Shown here piece after piece: positions 13,167 to 20,745 of a stretch of DNA of 20,745 nucleotides (position 1 is its first letter; every line of letters begins with the position of its first letter). A program made the translations under genes and the position numbers. The DNA comes from Chloroflexota bacterium (GTDB lineage: Bacteria; Chloroflexota; Anaerolineae; CG2-30-64-16): the NCBI GenBank assembly GCA_029555885.1, contig JAKPQT010000419.1, forward strand, positions 1 through 20,745. The letters are read 5' to 3'. The notes under the pieces are model-generated. The model saw nothing but the letters and a program-made list of their open reading frames with translations, was not told where the DNA came from and searched no databases.

Positions 13167-13236
13167 GGAGTCGAAGCTTCAGCCGGTTGGGGCGGGTACG
13201 CATTCCGCCAGCCTGACCGGCTAAAGCCTCGACTCC
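13167..13236. repeat. Long interrupted hairpin downstream of the ABC-F gene
   Basis: GGAGTCGA (13167-13174) pairs with TCGACTCC (13229-13236), GCTT with AAGC, and AGCCGGT (13181-13187) with ACCGGCT (13216-13222), giving 19 bp with two mismatches. An inner GGCGG/CCGCC (13191-13195, 13205-13209) adds a tip stem. It lies 37 bases after the ABC-F stop and is followed by ATTTCATTT, so it may terminate. Its size and shape also suit a dispersed palindromic repeat. Confidence 0.65.
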
Positions 13237-13273
13237 ATTTCATTTGGACTTCCTGAGTGCGTGCGGTGGAAGG

Positions 13274-13303
13274 TTGGTTTTCCGCTCCCCCTTGTGGCAT
13301 ACT
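13274..13303 (+). promoter_or_regulatory. Leaderless-type promoter of the GNAT gene
   Basis: TTGGTT (13274-13279), an 18-base spacer and CATACT (13298-13303) preceded by TTGTGG. Only seven bases lie between it and the ATG at 13311, and there is no Shine-Dalgarno, so a leaderless mRNA is expected. Confidence 0.5.
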
Positions 13304-13310
13304 TCACCGC

Positions 13311-14213
13311 ATGGGCTTCTGGCATCATTTGCGTGAGGAACCACTCACGACGCGGCTGGCCGGGCCGGCGGACCGCGCCGCGGTCGCCGCGCTGCTTGCG
13401 CGCACCTGGCGGCGGCAGGGGAACCTGGCCGCGGAAGACCAGGTCGCGCTGCTGCAGGCAGGCATCAGCCCGCTTGCCGTGGCCCACGACGAGACCGTCG
13501 GCTTCCTCGGCCTGTCGCAGCGGGCCGCCGCCAGCTCTGCTCCGCGTGGACCCGCGGAAACCTGGGTGGATGTCGACCTAGTCGCTGTCAACCCCGACCG
13601 CCGGGCTGAGCGCGTCCTGCCAACCCTGCTGGAATGGGTGCTGCCCCTCCTCCGCCGTCGCGGTTGCAGTGGATTGATCTGCCTCACAAGCCTGTCCTGG
13701 CTGCAGGAGAGCCTGGTGCATGCCGGGTTCCGGCAGGAGGACCAGGTCATCACCTACGTTCACCACCATCATCGCCTGGACGCCGTGCCGGAACCCGCGC
13801 GGCTGCGTGCAGCCGGGACGGGCGACGCGGACACCATACTTGCCATCAATGCGCGGGCGTTCGCCCCCTTCTGGCAGTATGATGATTCTGTCGTGTTGAG
13901 CTGGCTGCTGACCGCGGACCGCGCGGCGCTGGCCTATGTCGATGGCCGGCCCGCGGGGTTCGCGCTGACCACGGACGGACTGCCCGGCAACTATGCCCAT
14001 CTGATCCGCATCGCCACCGACCCGGATTTCCAGGGCCGCGGGGTGGGCCGGCAGTTGGTGCTCGACGCCCTGCAGCACGCCTACGCGGCCGATGCCCCCG
14101 GCCTCGCGCTCAACACCCAGGCCAGCAACCGCGTCTCGCGGAGGCTATACGAATCCCTCGGCTTCCGGTCCACCGGCCAGGCGCTGTCGGTGCTGGTGTA
14201 TCGCTTCGCGTGA
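13311..14213 (+). CDS. GNAT family N-acetyltransferase with two tandem domains
   Basis: The 300-residue cytoplasmic protein has two GNAT-like halves. The C-terminal one (about 163-300) is the likely active domain, with the acetyl-CoA pyrophosphate-binding motif A IATDPDFQGRGVGRQLV (234-250) and the motif B region NTQASNRVSRRLYESLGF (268-285). The N-terminal half (about 12-150) has the fold's landmarks, such as VDLVAVNPDRRAERVLPTLL (87-106) and LQESLVHAGFRQED (131-144), but lacks a clean Q/RxxGxG/A and is probably degenerate or structural. The substrate is unknown; amines, protein termini and antibiotics are all possible. The frame is open upstream to 13257, but the ATG at 13311 follows the promoter by seven bases and begins the conserved sequence. 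The ABC-F gene lies upstream on the same strand but is separated by a long hairpin. Confidence 0.88.
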   Translation: MGFWHHLREEPLTTRLAGPADRAAVAALLARTWRRQGNLAAEDQVALLQAGISPLAVAHDETVGFLGLSQRAAASSAPRGPAETWVDVDLVAVNPDRRAERVLPTLLEWVLPLLRRRGCSGLICLTSLSWLQESLVHAGFRQEDQVITYVHHHHRLDAVPEPARLRAAGTGDADTILAINARAFAPFWQYDDSVVLSWLLTADRAALAYVDGRPAGFALTTDGLPGNYAHLIRIATDPDFQGRGVGRQLVLDALQHAYAADAPGLALNTQASNRVSRRLYESLGFRSTGQALSVLVYRFA

Positions 14214-14231
14214 TGGCGGCTGGCAACGCTG

Positions 14232-14514
14232 GTTCGTAGTGGGCGCTTCAGCGCCGCATCAGGCACCAGACGGTGCTGTTGTAGTTTGACAATTTAGCTC
14301 GGTAGTGACGCGGGGGTTGCCCTCACCCCCTGCCCCCTCTCCTACACTGCGGTGTGGGAGAGGGGAGTCCTTAAAATGGGTTTTTGGGCCGCAAAGCGGC
14401 CCAAAAACCCCACTCAACAGCGCTTCCCCGCCCCCGCTAGCGGGCCGGGGCTAGGGGTGGGGGCGGCAGACCACCGAGTCATTCTGTCAAAGCGCATAAG
14501 CGCCCACTACGAAC
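14232..14514. mobile_element. MITE-like non-coding element with terminal inverted repeats
   Basis: GTTCGTAGTGGGCGCTT (14232-14248) is repeated in exact inverse at 14498-14514, and the match continues inward to 23 bases with two differences. Between the ends are nested inverted repeats: CCCTCACCCCCTGCCCC (14320-14336) against 14447-14463 (imperfect), a 10-bp hairpin at 14338-14361 (one wobble pair), and a perfect 15-bp hairpin at 14378-14410 with a 3-base loop. There is no ORF. This fills the gap between the GNAT and glycosyltransferase genes. A target duplication is not evident, so a non-autonomous transposon or a dispersed structural repeat are both possible. Confidence 0.6.
14378..14410. 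repeat. Perfect 15-bp hairpin inside the element
   Basis: GGGTTTTTGGGCCGC (14378-14392) pairs with GCGGCCCAAAAACCC (14396-14410) around AAA. It could serve as a terminator for the convergent GNAT and glycosyltransferase genes, although the T and A runs are inside the stem. Confidence 0.6.
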
Positions 14515-15685
14515 TACTCCCTTTATAGGCCGCGAGCAGCCGCGCGCCGATCTCGCCCCAATCGAACTGCCTGACCCAGGTCAAGATTTCCGGCCGCGCG
14601 GCCTGCCAGTCGTGTTGCTGCGCGGCCATCAGCGCGACGGTCAGGCCCGCGGGCTGCGCCGGGTCGTAGAGCACCCCGCGGGATGGCGTGACGAGGGCGG
14701 GGAATGCGCCGATCGCGGGCGCAACGATGGGGAGGCCGAAGGAGAAGGCGAGGAGCGCGGCACCGGAGGTCGTAATCTGGCGATACGGCAGCACGCAGAC
14801 ATCCGCGGCGTTGTAGTACGTCTGCACTTCCTCGGGCGGCACGAACTGCGGATCGAGACGGATGCGCGCATCCCCCGCCGCCAGCGCGGCCAGCGTCCGC
14901 CCGTATTCAGGTGTCCCCGGCTTGCCCGCCAGCAGCAGCCGCAGATGCGCGTCGGGCAGGCTGCGGAAGGCCGGCACCAGCTCCTCCAGCCCCTTGTAAG
15001 GCCGCAGCAGCCCGATACAGGCATAGACGAAGGCATCCGGCGGCAGGCCCAGCCGGTCGCGCGCCTCTGCGCGGGACAGCGTGTTGGGATAGCAGCCGAT
15101 GTAGTGGCCGTGGGGGATGACCGCGACGCCTGCCGTTCGGCCATAGCGTGCGGCGAGCTCCGCCGCGGTGCTCTCATCGTGGACGTGCACCACGTCTGCC
15201 AGGCGCACCAGCCGCGCGCTGCCCCACTGCTCAACCCGGGTTGCCTCCTCGTGGGGTTCGAGGTTGTGGACGGTGTAAGCGACGATGCCGCCGTCGCGCT
15301 GAAACGCGGCCAACCGGCGCAACAGCCGGGCCAGTCGCGCCCGTCGCCTCAGCGCATAGATGACGGGTAGGTTGCCCCCGCGAGTGAGCATGCGCCGCAG
15401 CAGGCGCGGCCGCACGCCCGCGAACCGGAGCACAGGGGGCAGCTCATACCGGTCCAGCCAGTGGAGATGGACGACGTGCGGCTGGAAACCGTCCAGCCTC
15501 CAGCCGTCCAGCCTCCAGCTTCCAGCTTCCGGCTTCCGGCTTCCGACTTCCAGCCCGTCGCTCACCCGCACATCCGCGCCTGCTGCGGCCAACCCGTCCC
15601 GCAGCAGACCGATGTACGGGTTGATGCGCGTGCCGACCGCCGACAGCAGCAGCACGCGCACTGGCGGCATCAGTCGCGGGGTCAA
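14507..15685 (-). CDS. Glycosyltransferase, GT-B fold (GT4-like)
   Basis: The 392-residue protein has an N-terminal GT-B half (VRVLLLSAVGTRINPYIGLLRDGL; PHVVHLHWLDRYE 69-81; VAYTVHNLEPHEE 135-147; VHVHDES) and a C-terminal nucleotide-sugar half (CIGLLRPYKGLEELVPAFRSL 223-243; LLLAGKP; YNAADVCVLPYRQITTSGAALLAFSFGLPIVAP 291-323). It resembles GT4 enzymes that elongate exopolysaccharide or glycan chains; donor and acceptor are unknown. The start is TTG at 15683-15685: it overlaps the TGA of the upstream gene (TTGA) and has GGAGGGG about five bases upstream, whereas the ATG at 15670 has none. Residues about 45-66 are encoded by heptamer repeats and look inserted. The TAG stop lies inside the terminal repeat of the element at 14232-14514, which supplies the last two residues. 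Confidence 0.87.
   Translation of the reverse strand: MTPRLMPPVRVLLLSAVGTRINPYIGLLRDGLAAAGADVRVSDGLEVGSRKPEAGSWRLDGWRLDGFQPHVVHLHWLDRYELPPVLRFAGVRPRLLRRMLTRGGNLPVIYALRRRARLARLLRRLAAFQRDGGIVAYTVHNLEPHEEATRVEQWGSARLVRLADVVHVHDESTAAELAARYGRTAGVAVIPHGHYIGCYPNTLSRAEARDRLGLPPDAFVYACIGLLRPYKGLEELVPAFRSLPDAHLRLLLAGKPGTPEYGRTLAALAAGDARIRLDPQFVPPEEVQTYYNAADVCVLPYRQITTSGAALLAFSFGLPIVAPAIGAFPALVTPSRGVLYDPAQPAGLTVALMAAQQHDWQAARPEILTWVRQFDWGEIGARLLAAYKGSSS
15488..15551 (-). repeat. Heptamer repeat array inside the glycosyltransferase gene
   Basis: On the minus strand the array reads GGAAGTC, GGAAGCC twice, GGAAGCT twice, GGAGGCT, GGACGGCT (8 bases), GGAGGCT and GGACGGT. These are nine near-identical units in 64 bases, read through in frame as a Gly/Ser/Arg/Trp-rich insert. 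Repeats of this kind are normally intergenic. Confidence 0.8.
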
Positions 15686-18600
15686 CCAGTCCCCTCCATC
15701 CGCCTGCGCCAGAACCACCACACGACCAACGCAATCGCCGCCAGCACCAGGAGCGCGATGACCAGGGTCAACCACAGCGAACGGCCCTCCCCGGAGGGTT
15801 CGGTCGGCGCGCTGTCTTCGCTGGCTGCGCTGGCGGCGCTGGTCTCAGGGGTCGCGGTGAGTTCGGCGGTCATGGTCGGCTCAACGGTGGCCTGTGGCTG
15901 CAAGCTGCGCACGGTCAGCCGGGCGTTGTTGTGGATTGCCAATGCAGTCATCGCGGCCAGGGTCTGATCCACGATCTGCCCGCCGTCGTCCACGGTGATG
16001 AGATCCGCCGCGGGCGCGTCGGTCGTCGTGCCGGGCAGCACGCACCGGCTCTCCGCAGCCAGGTAATCGAACTGTGCCACGTTGCAGTAGACGCCTGCGG
16101 CCAGTCCGGTCTGGTAGGTCGTGGTGGCCGCGCGATCCGTGCGGTTGATCGCGACGAAGCCCAGGTTGCCCCGGCCGAACGCGATATGGTTGCTCGGTGC
16201 GCCGCCGACGTTCTGCCAATGCGTGACCGGCTGGCCTGCGGTCACCTGACGGAACTCCACCAGGTTGGCGATGGCCGTCTGCCGGTGCTCGCAGGCCCAC
16301 TTGCCGTCCTCGAACGCCGCCGCGCAGTTGGCCGGCACGTCGCCCGCGGCCTGACCTTCGGCGTAGACGGGTCGCGTCTCCGGCCCGCTGCCGGAGGTGA
16401 AGGGCGGCTCTGCGCTCGGCGGCCCCTTGCTGTCACCGACCTGGCCAACCGGGTTCTTGTTCCAGTAGAAGCTGGAGGTCACCATCGGGTAGCCGTAGGG
16501 ATAGGCCAACGTGAAGACGTTCGCCAGCGTATGCACCGGCCCGTCGCGGTGATCCACGATGCAACTACCGCCCGGCCCATGCCCCCGCTGGTTGTCGTGA
16601 TTGTCCGTGAACACCACGGCGAACCGGTCGGGCAGCATGTTGTTGTAGCCGGGCATGTTCTCCAGGTCACTGAGTGAGCCGCCGCAGTTGAACTTCCCGC
16701 CCATCGCGGTGATGCTGTATTCGAACTCCGATACATCGCCATAGGGCGTGTATTCCCAGTCCCGCACGCGCTCGTTCTGGTCGTAGTCGATGACTTCGGT
16801 ATAGATGTACGGCCTGCCGCCGTCCGGCAGCGCAAGGCCGTCGAGGATCGCGGCGAGATCGCGCGCGGCCATGTGCTTGGCACCGTCGATGCGGAAGCCC
16901 CTGACGCCCATGTCGAGCAGCGCCTGCAGGTAGGCCCGCACCTGCTCCTGTACTTTCGCCGCGCCGGTGTCAAGGTCGGGCAGGCTGCTGAGCATGCACT
17001 CCTGCACCTGATTGCGATCCAGGTAGGATGTGATGGGGCAGTCAGGATGGAAGTCCGCCGCGATGTAGGCCGTGCCGTAGAACCGTCCCGGCATGTCGGA
17101 CTCGTATTCCGTGCCCGCGGTGCCTGTCGGCGGCTCGCCCGTCTCCATGTCGGCCATGTGATTGATGACTGCATCTACGTAGATGGCGACGCCCAGTTTG
17201 TTGCACGCCTGCACCATGCTCTGGAACTCGGCCAGCGTGCCGCTCCGGCTGTCCAGCTTCGTCGTGTCATGCGAGACGGGCTGGTAGCGCACCCACCAGG
17301 GGTAGTCGCTGGCCTGCTGGCCGCCCTGGTTCTCGATCGGTACGAGGTGTTCGTTGGGCGGCGACACCTGCACCGCACTGTAGCCCTTCTCCACCAGGTA
17401 GCTGCATTCTTTTTCGATATCGGCCCACCGCCACTCGAAGAGATGCACGAACACGCCGCCCTCCAGCTGCGGGGCAGAGTCGGCAGCCGGAATCACGGTG
17501 AGGATGCCGTCGCCCTGGTCGTCCTCCAGCGGGTTGCCCTCGATGTCGTAGGCGTCCTGCTTCCACAGTTGGCCCGCCTCGCCGCTCTTCCGGCAGTAGG
17601 CCGTGTAGCCGTAGGTGCCGGGCGCGAGCGCGTTGAGCGTCACCTGTGGGATGGCGGCCTTGTATTCGTCGTCATTCCCGTACTGCGCGGTCCAGGTCAT
17701 CGGCAGGTCGGTCCAGGTGTCCCCATAGCGGCCCCAGTGCAGGAAGCACGCGATGTTGGGATTGCCGCCCTCACCCTCGGTCCAGCCTTGCTCATAGACC
17801 CGCACATACACATCGAACGCGGGCGTGCTGAACGCGCCCTCGTTCACCGCGCTGCTGACGCCGCCGCGCGGGTACATCTGCCCCACCCAGTCCAGCGTGC
17901 TCGGCGCTGCGGCCGCGCCGATGGCCTGCTCGGACACGAACACCACCGTGCTGCGCGGCGGGATGGTGAAGGTGTCGCTGGCGTCATCGAAGGTTGCAGC
18001 CAGCAGGACCGGATCGTCGTCCACGCCGTCCGTGTGCAGCGGGTGGAGGCTGAAGCCGGCCGTGCCGTCGATGCGTAGGCTCTGCGCCAGCTTGTTGGCG
18101 TTGAAAAAAACCAGGATGTTCTCGTAAGTGGAATCCAGGTCCGCGCCCGTCTCGTCCGACAGGCGCATAGCGATCAGCGCGTCGCGGCTGTTGTCCGTGT
18201 TGTAGTGGCTGACGCGGGCGTTGACCTCTGCCTCCGTTGGCAGGCGGAACAGCGGCGAAGAGTAGCGCAGGCGCAGGATCTCGCGAAACTGTGCAGCGGC
18301 AAACGCGATGTCCGCCGGGGCGGGATCGAGCGCGGTGTTCGCCAGCAGCGGGGCCATGATATCCCACCGGCTCTGATTATCCCACGCAGGCGGCAGACCG
18401 CTGCCGAAGTAGTTGGTCGTATATGTCCAGTCCACCCGGTTGAACCAGTCGCCTGAATCGTAGGTGTTGCGGTCGAGCGACTTGGAGCGCAGGATGTCGC
18501 TGCCCATCTGGAAGAACGGGATGCCCTGCGCCAGCCCGACGAGGCTCTGGCCCATGTTCTGTGCCCGCACGCGGTCTGCGATGGCCGTCTGCACGGGCAA

Positions 18601-20661
18601 CTTGAAGACGTTCTGGTCGAACAGGGTTTCGTTGTCGTGCTTCTCGACGTAAGATACGGACTCCTGGGGGTCGTCGGTGAAGGGCGCGCCCCGGCCGTTC
18701 CAGTCCGTGCCGCTGCCGCGCAGCGCGGAGCGCAGGCTGTCCGTCGCGCTCCAGAGATCAGCCTGGAAGCGGCCGCTGTACTCGAAGCCATTCCAGTCGT
18801 AGCTCAGGCCGTTGATGAAGCCCTGCTTGCGGATGCCGAGGTCGTCCTGGCTGTAGCCGCCGTGCGCGGCGTCCCGGAGGATGTCGTTGAACGCGCCGAT
18901 GCCGGAGCCGGTCATGTTGTACTTGCCCGCATAGCACCAGCCGTCGGTGCAGTCGGTGAAGCCCTTGTGCTGCGCCGAGCCAAAGTCCCACCCTTCGCCG
19001 TAGAGATAGATCGTGCTCCCATCCACCCCGTCCGCGGCCGACGTGAGGGCCCGCACCGCGGCCTGCACGTTCGCCATGTTGCGCCGCGTGTGGAAGTTCA
19101 TCAGGTCGAAGCGGAAGCCGTCCACCCGGTACGCGGTGGCGAACCGCAGCACGGTGTCGGTCATCAGCTTCTCCATCATGTCATACTCGGTCGCCGTGTC
19201 CGAGCAACAGCTATCCGAGTACTGCGCGCCGTCCAGGGTGTAACGGTAGTAGTAGCCGGGCACGACCTTGTCGAGCACCGAATGGTCGTCCTGCCCGCTG
19301 GCCGCGGTATGGTTGTAGACCACGTCCATGACCACGCGCAGGCCGTTGCCGTTGAGCGCGGCGACCATGCGCCGGAACTCGAGGATCCGGGCGGGGCCGT
19401 TAGGGTCCGTGCTGTACGACCCCTCCGGCACGCCGTAGTGATACGGGTCATAGCCCCAGTTGAAGCCGTCGTTGGCACGCGCAGCAGCGACCGCGGCCTG
19501 CTGCTCTTCGCTGTCGCGCGGGAGGCCCGCCGGCTCAGGCTCCACCCTGCGGGGCACGTTGTTCTCGAGGACCGATGCGATATCGAATGCGGGCAGCAGG
19601 TGCACGTGCGTCAGTCCGGCGTCTGCGAGGGCCAGCAGGTGATTCATGCCGTCGGAGCGCGCGGTGTTGGGGTCGGGGCCGTCGCCGTCGTAGGTGAACG
19701 CCAGGTACGTGCCGCGATCCGCCTCCGCCACCGTCGCATCGTTGATGCTGAAGTCGCGGATGTGCATCTCGTAGATGCTGATATCCTCGAACGCGGCCAG
19801 CGGCGGCTTGACGAGCGTATCCCAGCCGGCCGGCTTGAAGTCCGCGTCGTCCAGGTTGACGAACTGGCTGCGCACATCGTCCCTTGCCGGGCCGTCCGCT
19901 GAGAGGCTGACGGCATACGGGTCGCTGACGATGTTGTGCACGACCCAGCCTGCGGACGGGACATACACCTCGACATCGAACAGGTAGAACTGGCGGTCCC
20001 AGCTTGCCTCGCCGGTGACGGACCAGACGCCGGAGGTCGGAGCGAACGCCAGCGGGTGCGGCGTGAAGCTCAGCGTCGTGGCGTCGGCATAGCGGCGCAG
20101 CGTGACGGAGCGGGCGGTGGGCGCCCACAGGCTCACGGAGGGCGTTGCGCCTGCATACGTGACGCCGAGCGTCTGTGTGCGGGCGGCGGCCGCGTACAGG
20201 GCATCGAGCACGCTCTGTATCTGCGTGCGGCTCGCTTCTGCCAATCGGCCACCATTGCGGTAGCTGGCGACGGCGGTCTGGCCCTTGAGCAGATCCTTCG
20301 CGTTCTCCGGCGTCAGGCCGGCCGTCAGCCGCAGGAGGCCGTCCGCATTCGGGTTTTTGGGGAAGGCGCCGTCCGGGATCGAGCCTTCCGGCGTCAGCGC
20401 GACGAAGCACGGGGCCGTCGGTGCAGGGAAGGTGCAGGCGGTATCCGCGGCCGCCGTCTCCAGGCCGCCATCCGGGTCGTAGAGCAGCTTGTAACTGGAG
20501 GCGAACGTGCCATGCCAGGCGAGGGTGCCTACGTCGAGCCAGATGGCCTCCGCGTCGGCGAGCGGAATGGGCGCGGCCGCGGCTGAGACAGACGCCCCCG
20601 CGAGCATCGTCAGCGTGAGGCCGAGGATGGCGATTCCACAGAACCAGGAGCGGTACGACAT
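15682..20661 (-). CDS. Surface-anchored amylopullulanase: PulA-type pullulanase fused to animal-type alpha-amylase
   Basis: This 1659-residue protein should cut both alpha-1,6 and alpha-1,4 bonds of starch, glycogen or pullulan outside the cell. Order: signal peptide 1-30 (no lipobox); pullulanase N-terminal region about 32-170; CBM48-like domain about 172-270; GH13 domain 1 about 290-800 with DVVYNH (446-451), nucleophile D519 (GFRFDL), acid E556 (YGEGW), HD 675-676 and the pullulanase motif NWGYDP (401-406); beta-domain to about 912; Ig-like or starch-binding domain about 921-1040; GH13 domain 2 about 1066-1400 with DAVINH (1163-1168), D1259, E1289 and DNHDNQRG (1353-1360); amylase domain C to about 1585; Thr/Ser/Glu linker 1590-1627; and a C-terminal membrane segment 1628-1650 with RRR behind it. 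Domain 2 is of the animal type ([18 protein letters not shown]) but has Met1393 at the chloride-binding Arg site. The start is ATG at 20661 with GGAAGG upstream. Confidence 0.92.
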   Translation of the reverse strand: MSYRSWFCGIAILGLTLTMLAGASVSAAAAPIPLADAEAIWLDVGTLAWHGTFASSYKLLYDPDGGLETAAADTACTFPAPTAPCFVALTPEGSIPDGAFPKNPNADGLLRLTAGLTPENAKDLLKGQTAVASYRNGGRLAEASRTQIQSVLDALYAAAARTQTLGVTYAGATPSVSLWAPTARSVTLRRYADATTLSFTPHPLAFAPTSGVWSVTGEASWDRQFYLFDVEVYVPSAGWVVHNIVSDPYAVSLSADGPARDDVRSQFVNLDDADFKPAGWDTLVKPPLAAFEDISIYEMHIRDFSINDATVAEADRGTYLAFTYDGDGPDPNTARSDGMNHLLALADAGLTHVHLLPAFDIASVLENNVPRRVEPEPAGLPRDSEEQQAAVAAARANDGFNWGYDPYHYGVPEGSYSTDPNGPARILEFRRMVAALNGNGLRVVMDVVYNHTAASGQDDHSVLDKVVPGYYYRYTLDGAQYSDSCCSDTATEYDMMEKLMTDTVLRFATAYRVDGFRFDLMNFHTRRNMANVQAAVRALTSAADGVDGSTIYLYGEGWDFGSAQHKGFTDCTDGWCYAGKYNMTGSGIGAFNDILRDAAHGGYSQDDLGIRKQGFINGLSYDWNGFEYSGRFQADLWSATDSLRSALRGSGTDWNGRGAPFTDDPQESVSYVEKHDNETLFDQNVFKLPVQTAIADRVRAQNMGQSLVGLAQGIPFFQMGSDILRSKSLDRNTYDSGDWFNRVDWTYTTNYFGSGLPPAWDNQSRWDIMAPLLANTALDPAPADIAFAAAQFREILRLRYSSPLFRLPTEAEVNARVSHYNTDNSRDALIAMRLSDETGADLDSTYENILVFFNANKLAQSLRIDGTAGFSLHPLHTDGVDDDPVLLAATFDDASDTFTIPPRSTVVFVSEQAIGAAAAPSTLDWVGQMYPRGGVSSAVNEGAFSTPAFDVYVRVYEQGWTEGEGGNPNIACFLHWGRYGDTWTDLPMTWTAQYGNDDEYKAAIPQVTLNALAPGTYGYTAYCRKSGEAGQLWKQDAYDIEGNPLEDDQGDGILTVIPAADSAPQLEGGVFVHLFEWRWADIEKECSYLVEKGYSAVQVSPPNEHLVPIENQGGQQASDYPWWVRYQPVSHDTTKLDSRSGTLAEFQSMVQACNKLGVAIYVDAVINHMADMETGEPPTGTAGTEYESDMPGRFYGTAYIAADFHPDCPITSYLDRNQVQECMLSSLPDLDTGAAKVQEQVRAYLQALLDMGVRGFRIDGAKHMAARDLAAILDGLALPDGGRPYIYTEVIDYDQNERVRDWEYTPYGDVSEFEYSITAMGGKFNCGGSLSDLENMPGYNNMLPDRFAVVFTDNHDNQRGHGPGGSCIVDHRDGPVHTLANVFTLAYPYGYPMVTSSFYWNKNPVGQVGDSKGPPSAEPPFTSGSGPETRPVYAEGQAAGDVPANCAAAFEDGKWACEHRQTAIANLVEFRQVTAGQPVTHWQNVGGAPSNHIAFGRGNLGFVAINRTDRAATTTYQTGLAAGVYCNVAQFDYLAAESRCVLPGTTTDAPAADLITVDDGGQIVDQTLAAMTALAIHNNARLTVRSLQPQATVEPTMTAELTATPETSAASAASEDSAPTEPSGEGRSLWLTLVIALLVLAAIALVVWWFWRRRMEGTG

Positions 20662-20716
20662 CGACTTACACTTCCTTCCACATGGAGCGATCGTTCTACA
20701 TCACCAGTGAACTGAT

Positions 20717-20745
20717 AGCGTAACACTTGTAACATCAAACAGCAA
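20717..20745 (-). promoter_or_regulatory. Candidate promoter of the amylopullulanase operon
   Basis: On the minus strand TTGCTG (20740-20745) is followed after 17 bases by TACGCT (20717-20722), preceded by TGT as an extended -10, much like the MFS promoter. The leader would be about 50 bases. A catabolite operator could lie beyond the window edge. Confidence 0.4.

Noticed and set aside
15488..15551. CRISPR-like array
   Set aside because: The units are contiguous heptamers without spacers, and no cas gene is present.
18637..19902. 421-aa plus-strand open frame inside the amylopullulanase gene (also 16873-18078)
   Set aside because: These are shadow frames opposite conserved GH13 catalytic regions, rich in Arg/Val/His as expected from reversed GC-rich codons.

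Overview
The window is GC-rich bacterial chromosome (nothing phage- or plasmid-like) with ten protein-coding genes and unusually informative non-coding DNA. The organism is most likely a member of the Chloroflexota. This is an inference, based on high GC, short heptamer repeat arrays, palindromes of the AAACCCGGTTTGTGG type, an element with TTCGTAGTGGGCGCTT ends, leaderless-looking starts and a cell-envelope-anchored amylopullulanase. No rRNA, tRNA or CRISPR array is visible.

Layout. 1-1459 (minus): msrB, then a membrane-anchored alpha/beta hydrolase that runs off the left edge and carries a one-base frameshift. 1578-2108 (plus): a conserved-looking 176-aa protein of unknown function. 2204-4864 (minus): an 886-aa phosphotransferase with the domain order of rifampicin phosphotransferase. 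4865-5237: a regulatory-looking intergenic region with a 15-bp inverted repeat, an 11-bp-phased triple direct repeat and two candidate promoters. 5238-6236 (plus): aldo/keto reductase. 6306-9739 (minus): a pdhA-pdhB-pdhC operon for the E1alpha, E1beta and E2 parts of a 2-oxoacid dehydrogenase, without E3. 9808-11088 (minus): an MFS transporter, divergent from 11471-13129 (plus), an ABC-F ATPase. 13311-14213 (plus): a tandem-GNAT acetyltransferase. 14232-14514: a non-coding element with terminal inverted repeats. 14507-20661 (minus): a two-gene operon of a 1659-aa pullulanase/alpha-amylase fusion followed by a glycosyltransferase that starts inside the fusion's stop codon.

The most interesting system is the leader of the ABC-F gene. 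A candidate promoter is followed by a strong Shine-Dalgarno, a 7-codon ORF, two hairpins and an intrinsic terminator that ends about 15 bases before the ABC-F start codon. This is the layout of ribosome-mediated transcription attenuation, known for antibiotic-responsive ABC-F genes. The rifampicin-phosphotransferase-like gene, the MFS transporter and the GNAT protein lie in the same window, so an antibiotic or translation-stress role is possible, but nothing in the sequence shows that they act together.

Other points: several genes appear to share an extended -10 motif of the form TGTGGYATAMT, placed only 7 bases before ATG in one case (GNAT; a related TGTTACACT sits likewise before the MFS gene). 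Heptamer arrays occur both between pdhB and pdhC and in frame inside the glycosyltransferase. The E1alpha subunit has GEG instead of GDG in its thiamine-diphosphate motif. The alpha-amylase half of the fusion is of animal type but has Met where the chloride-binding Arg is expected.
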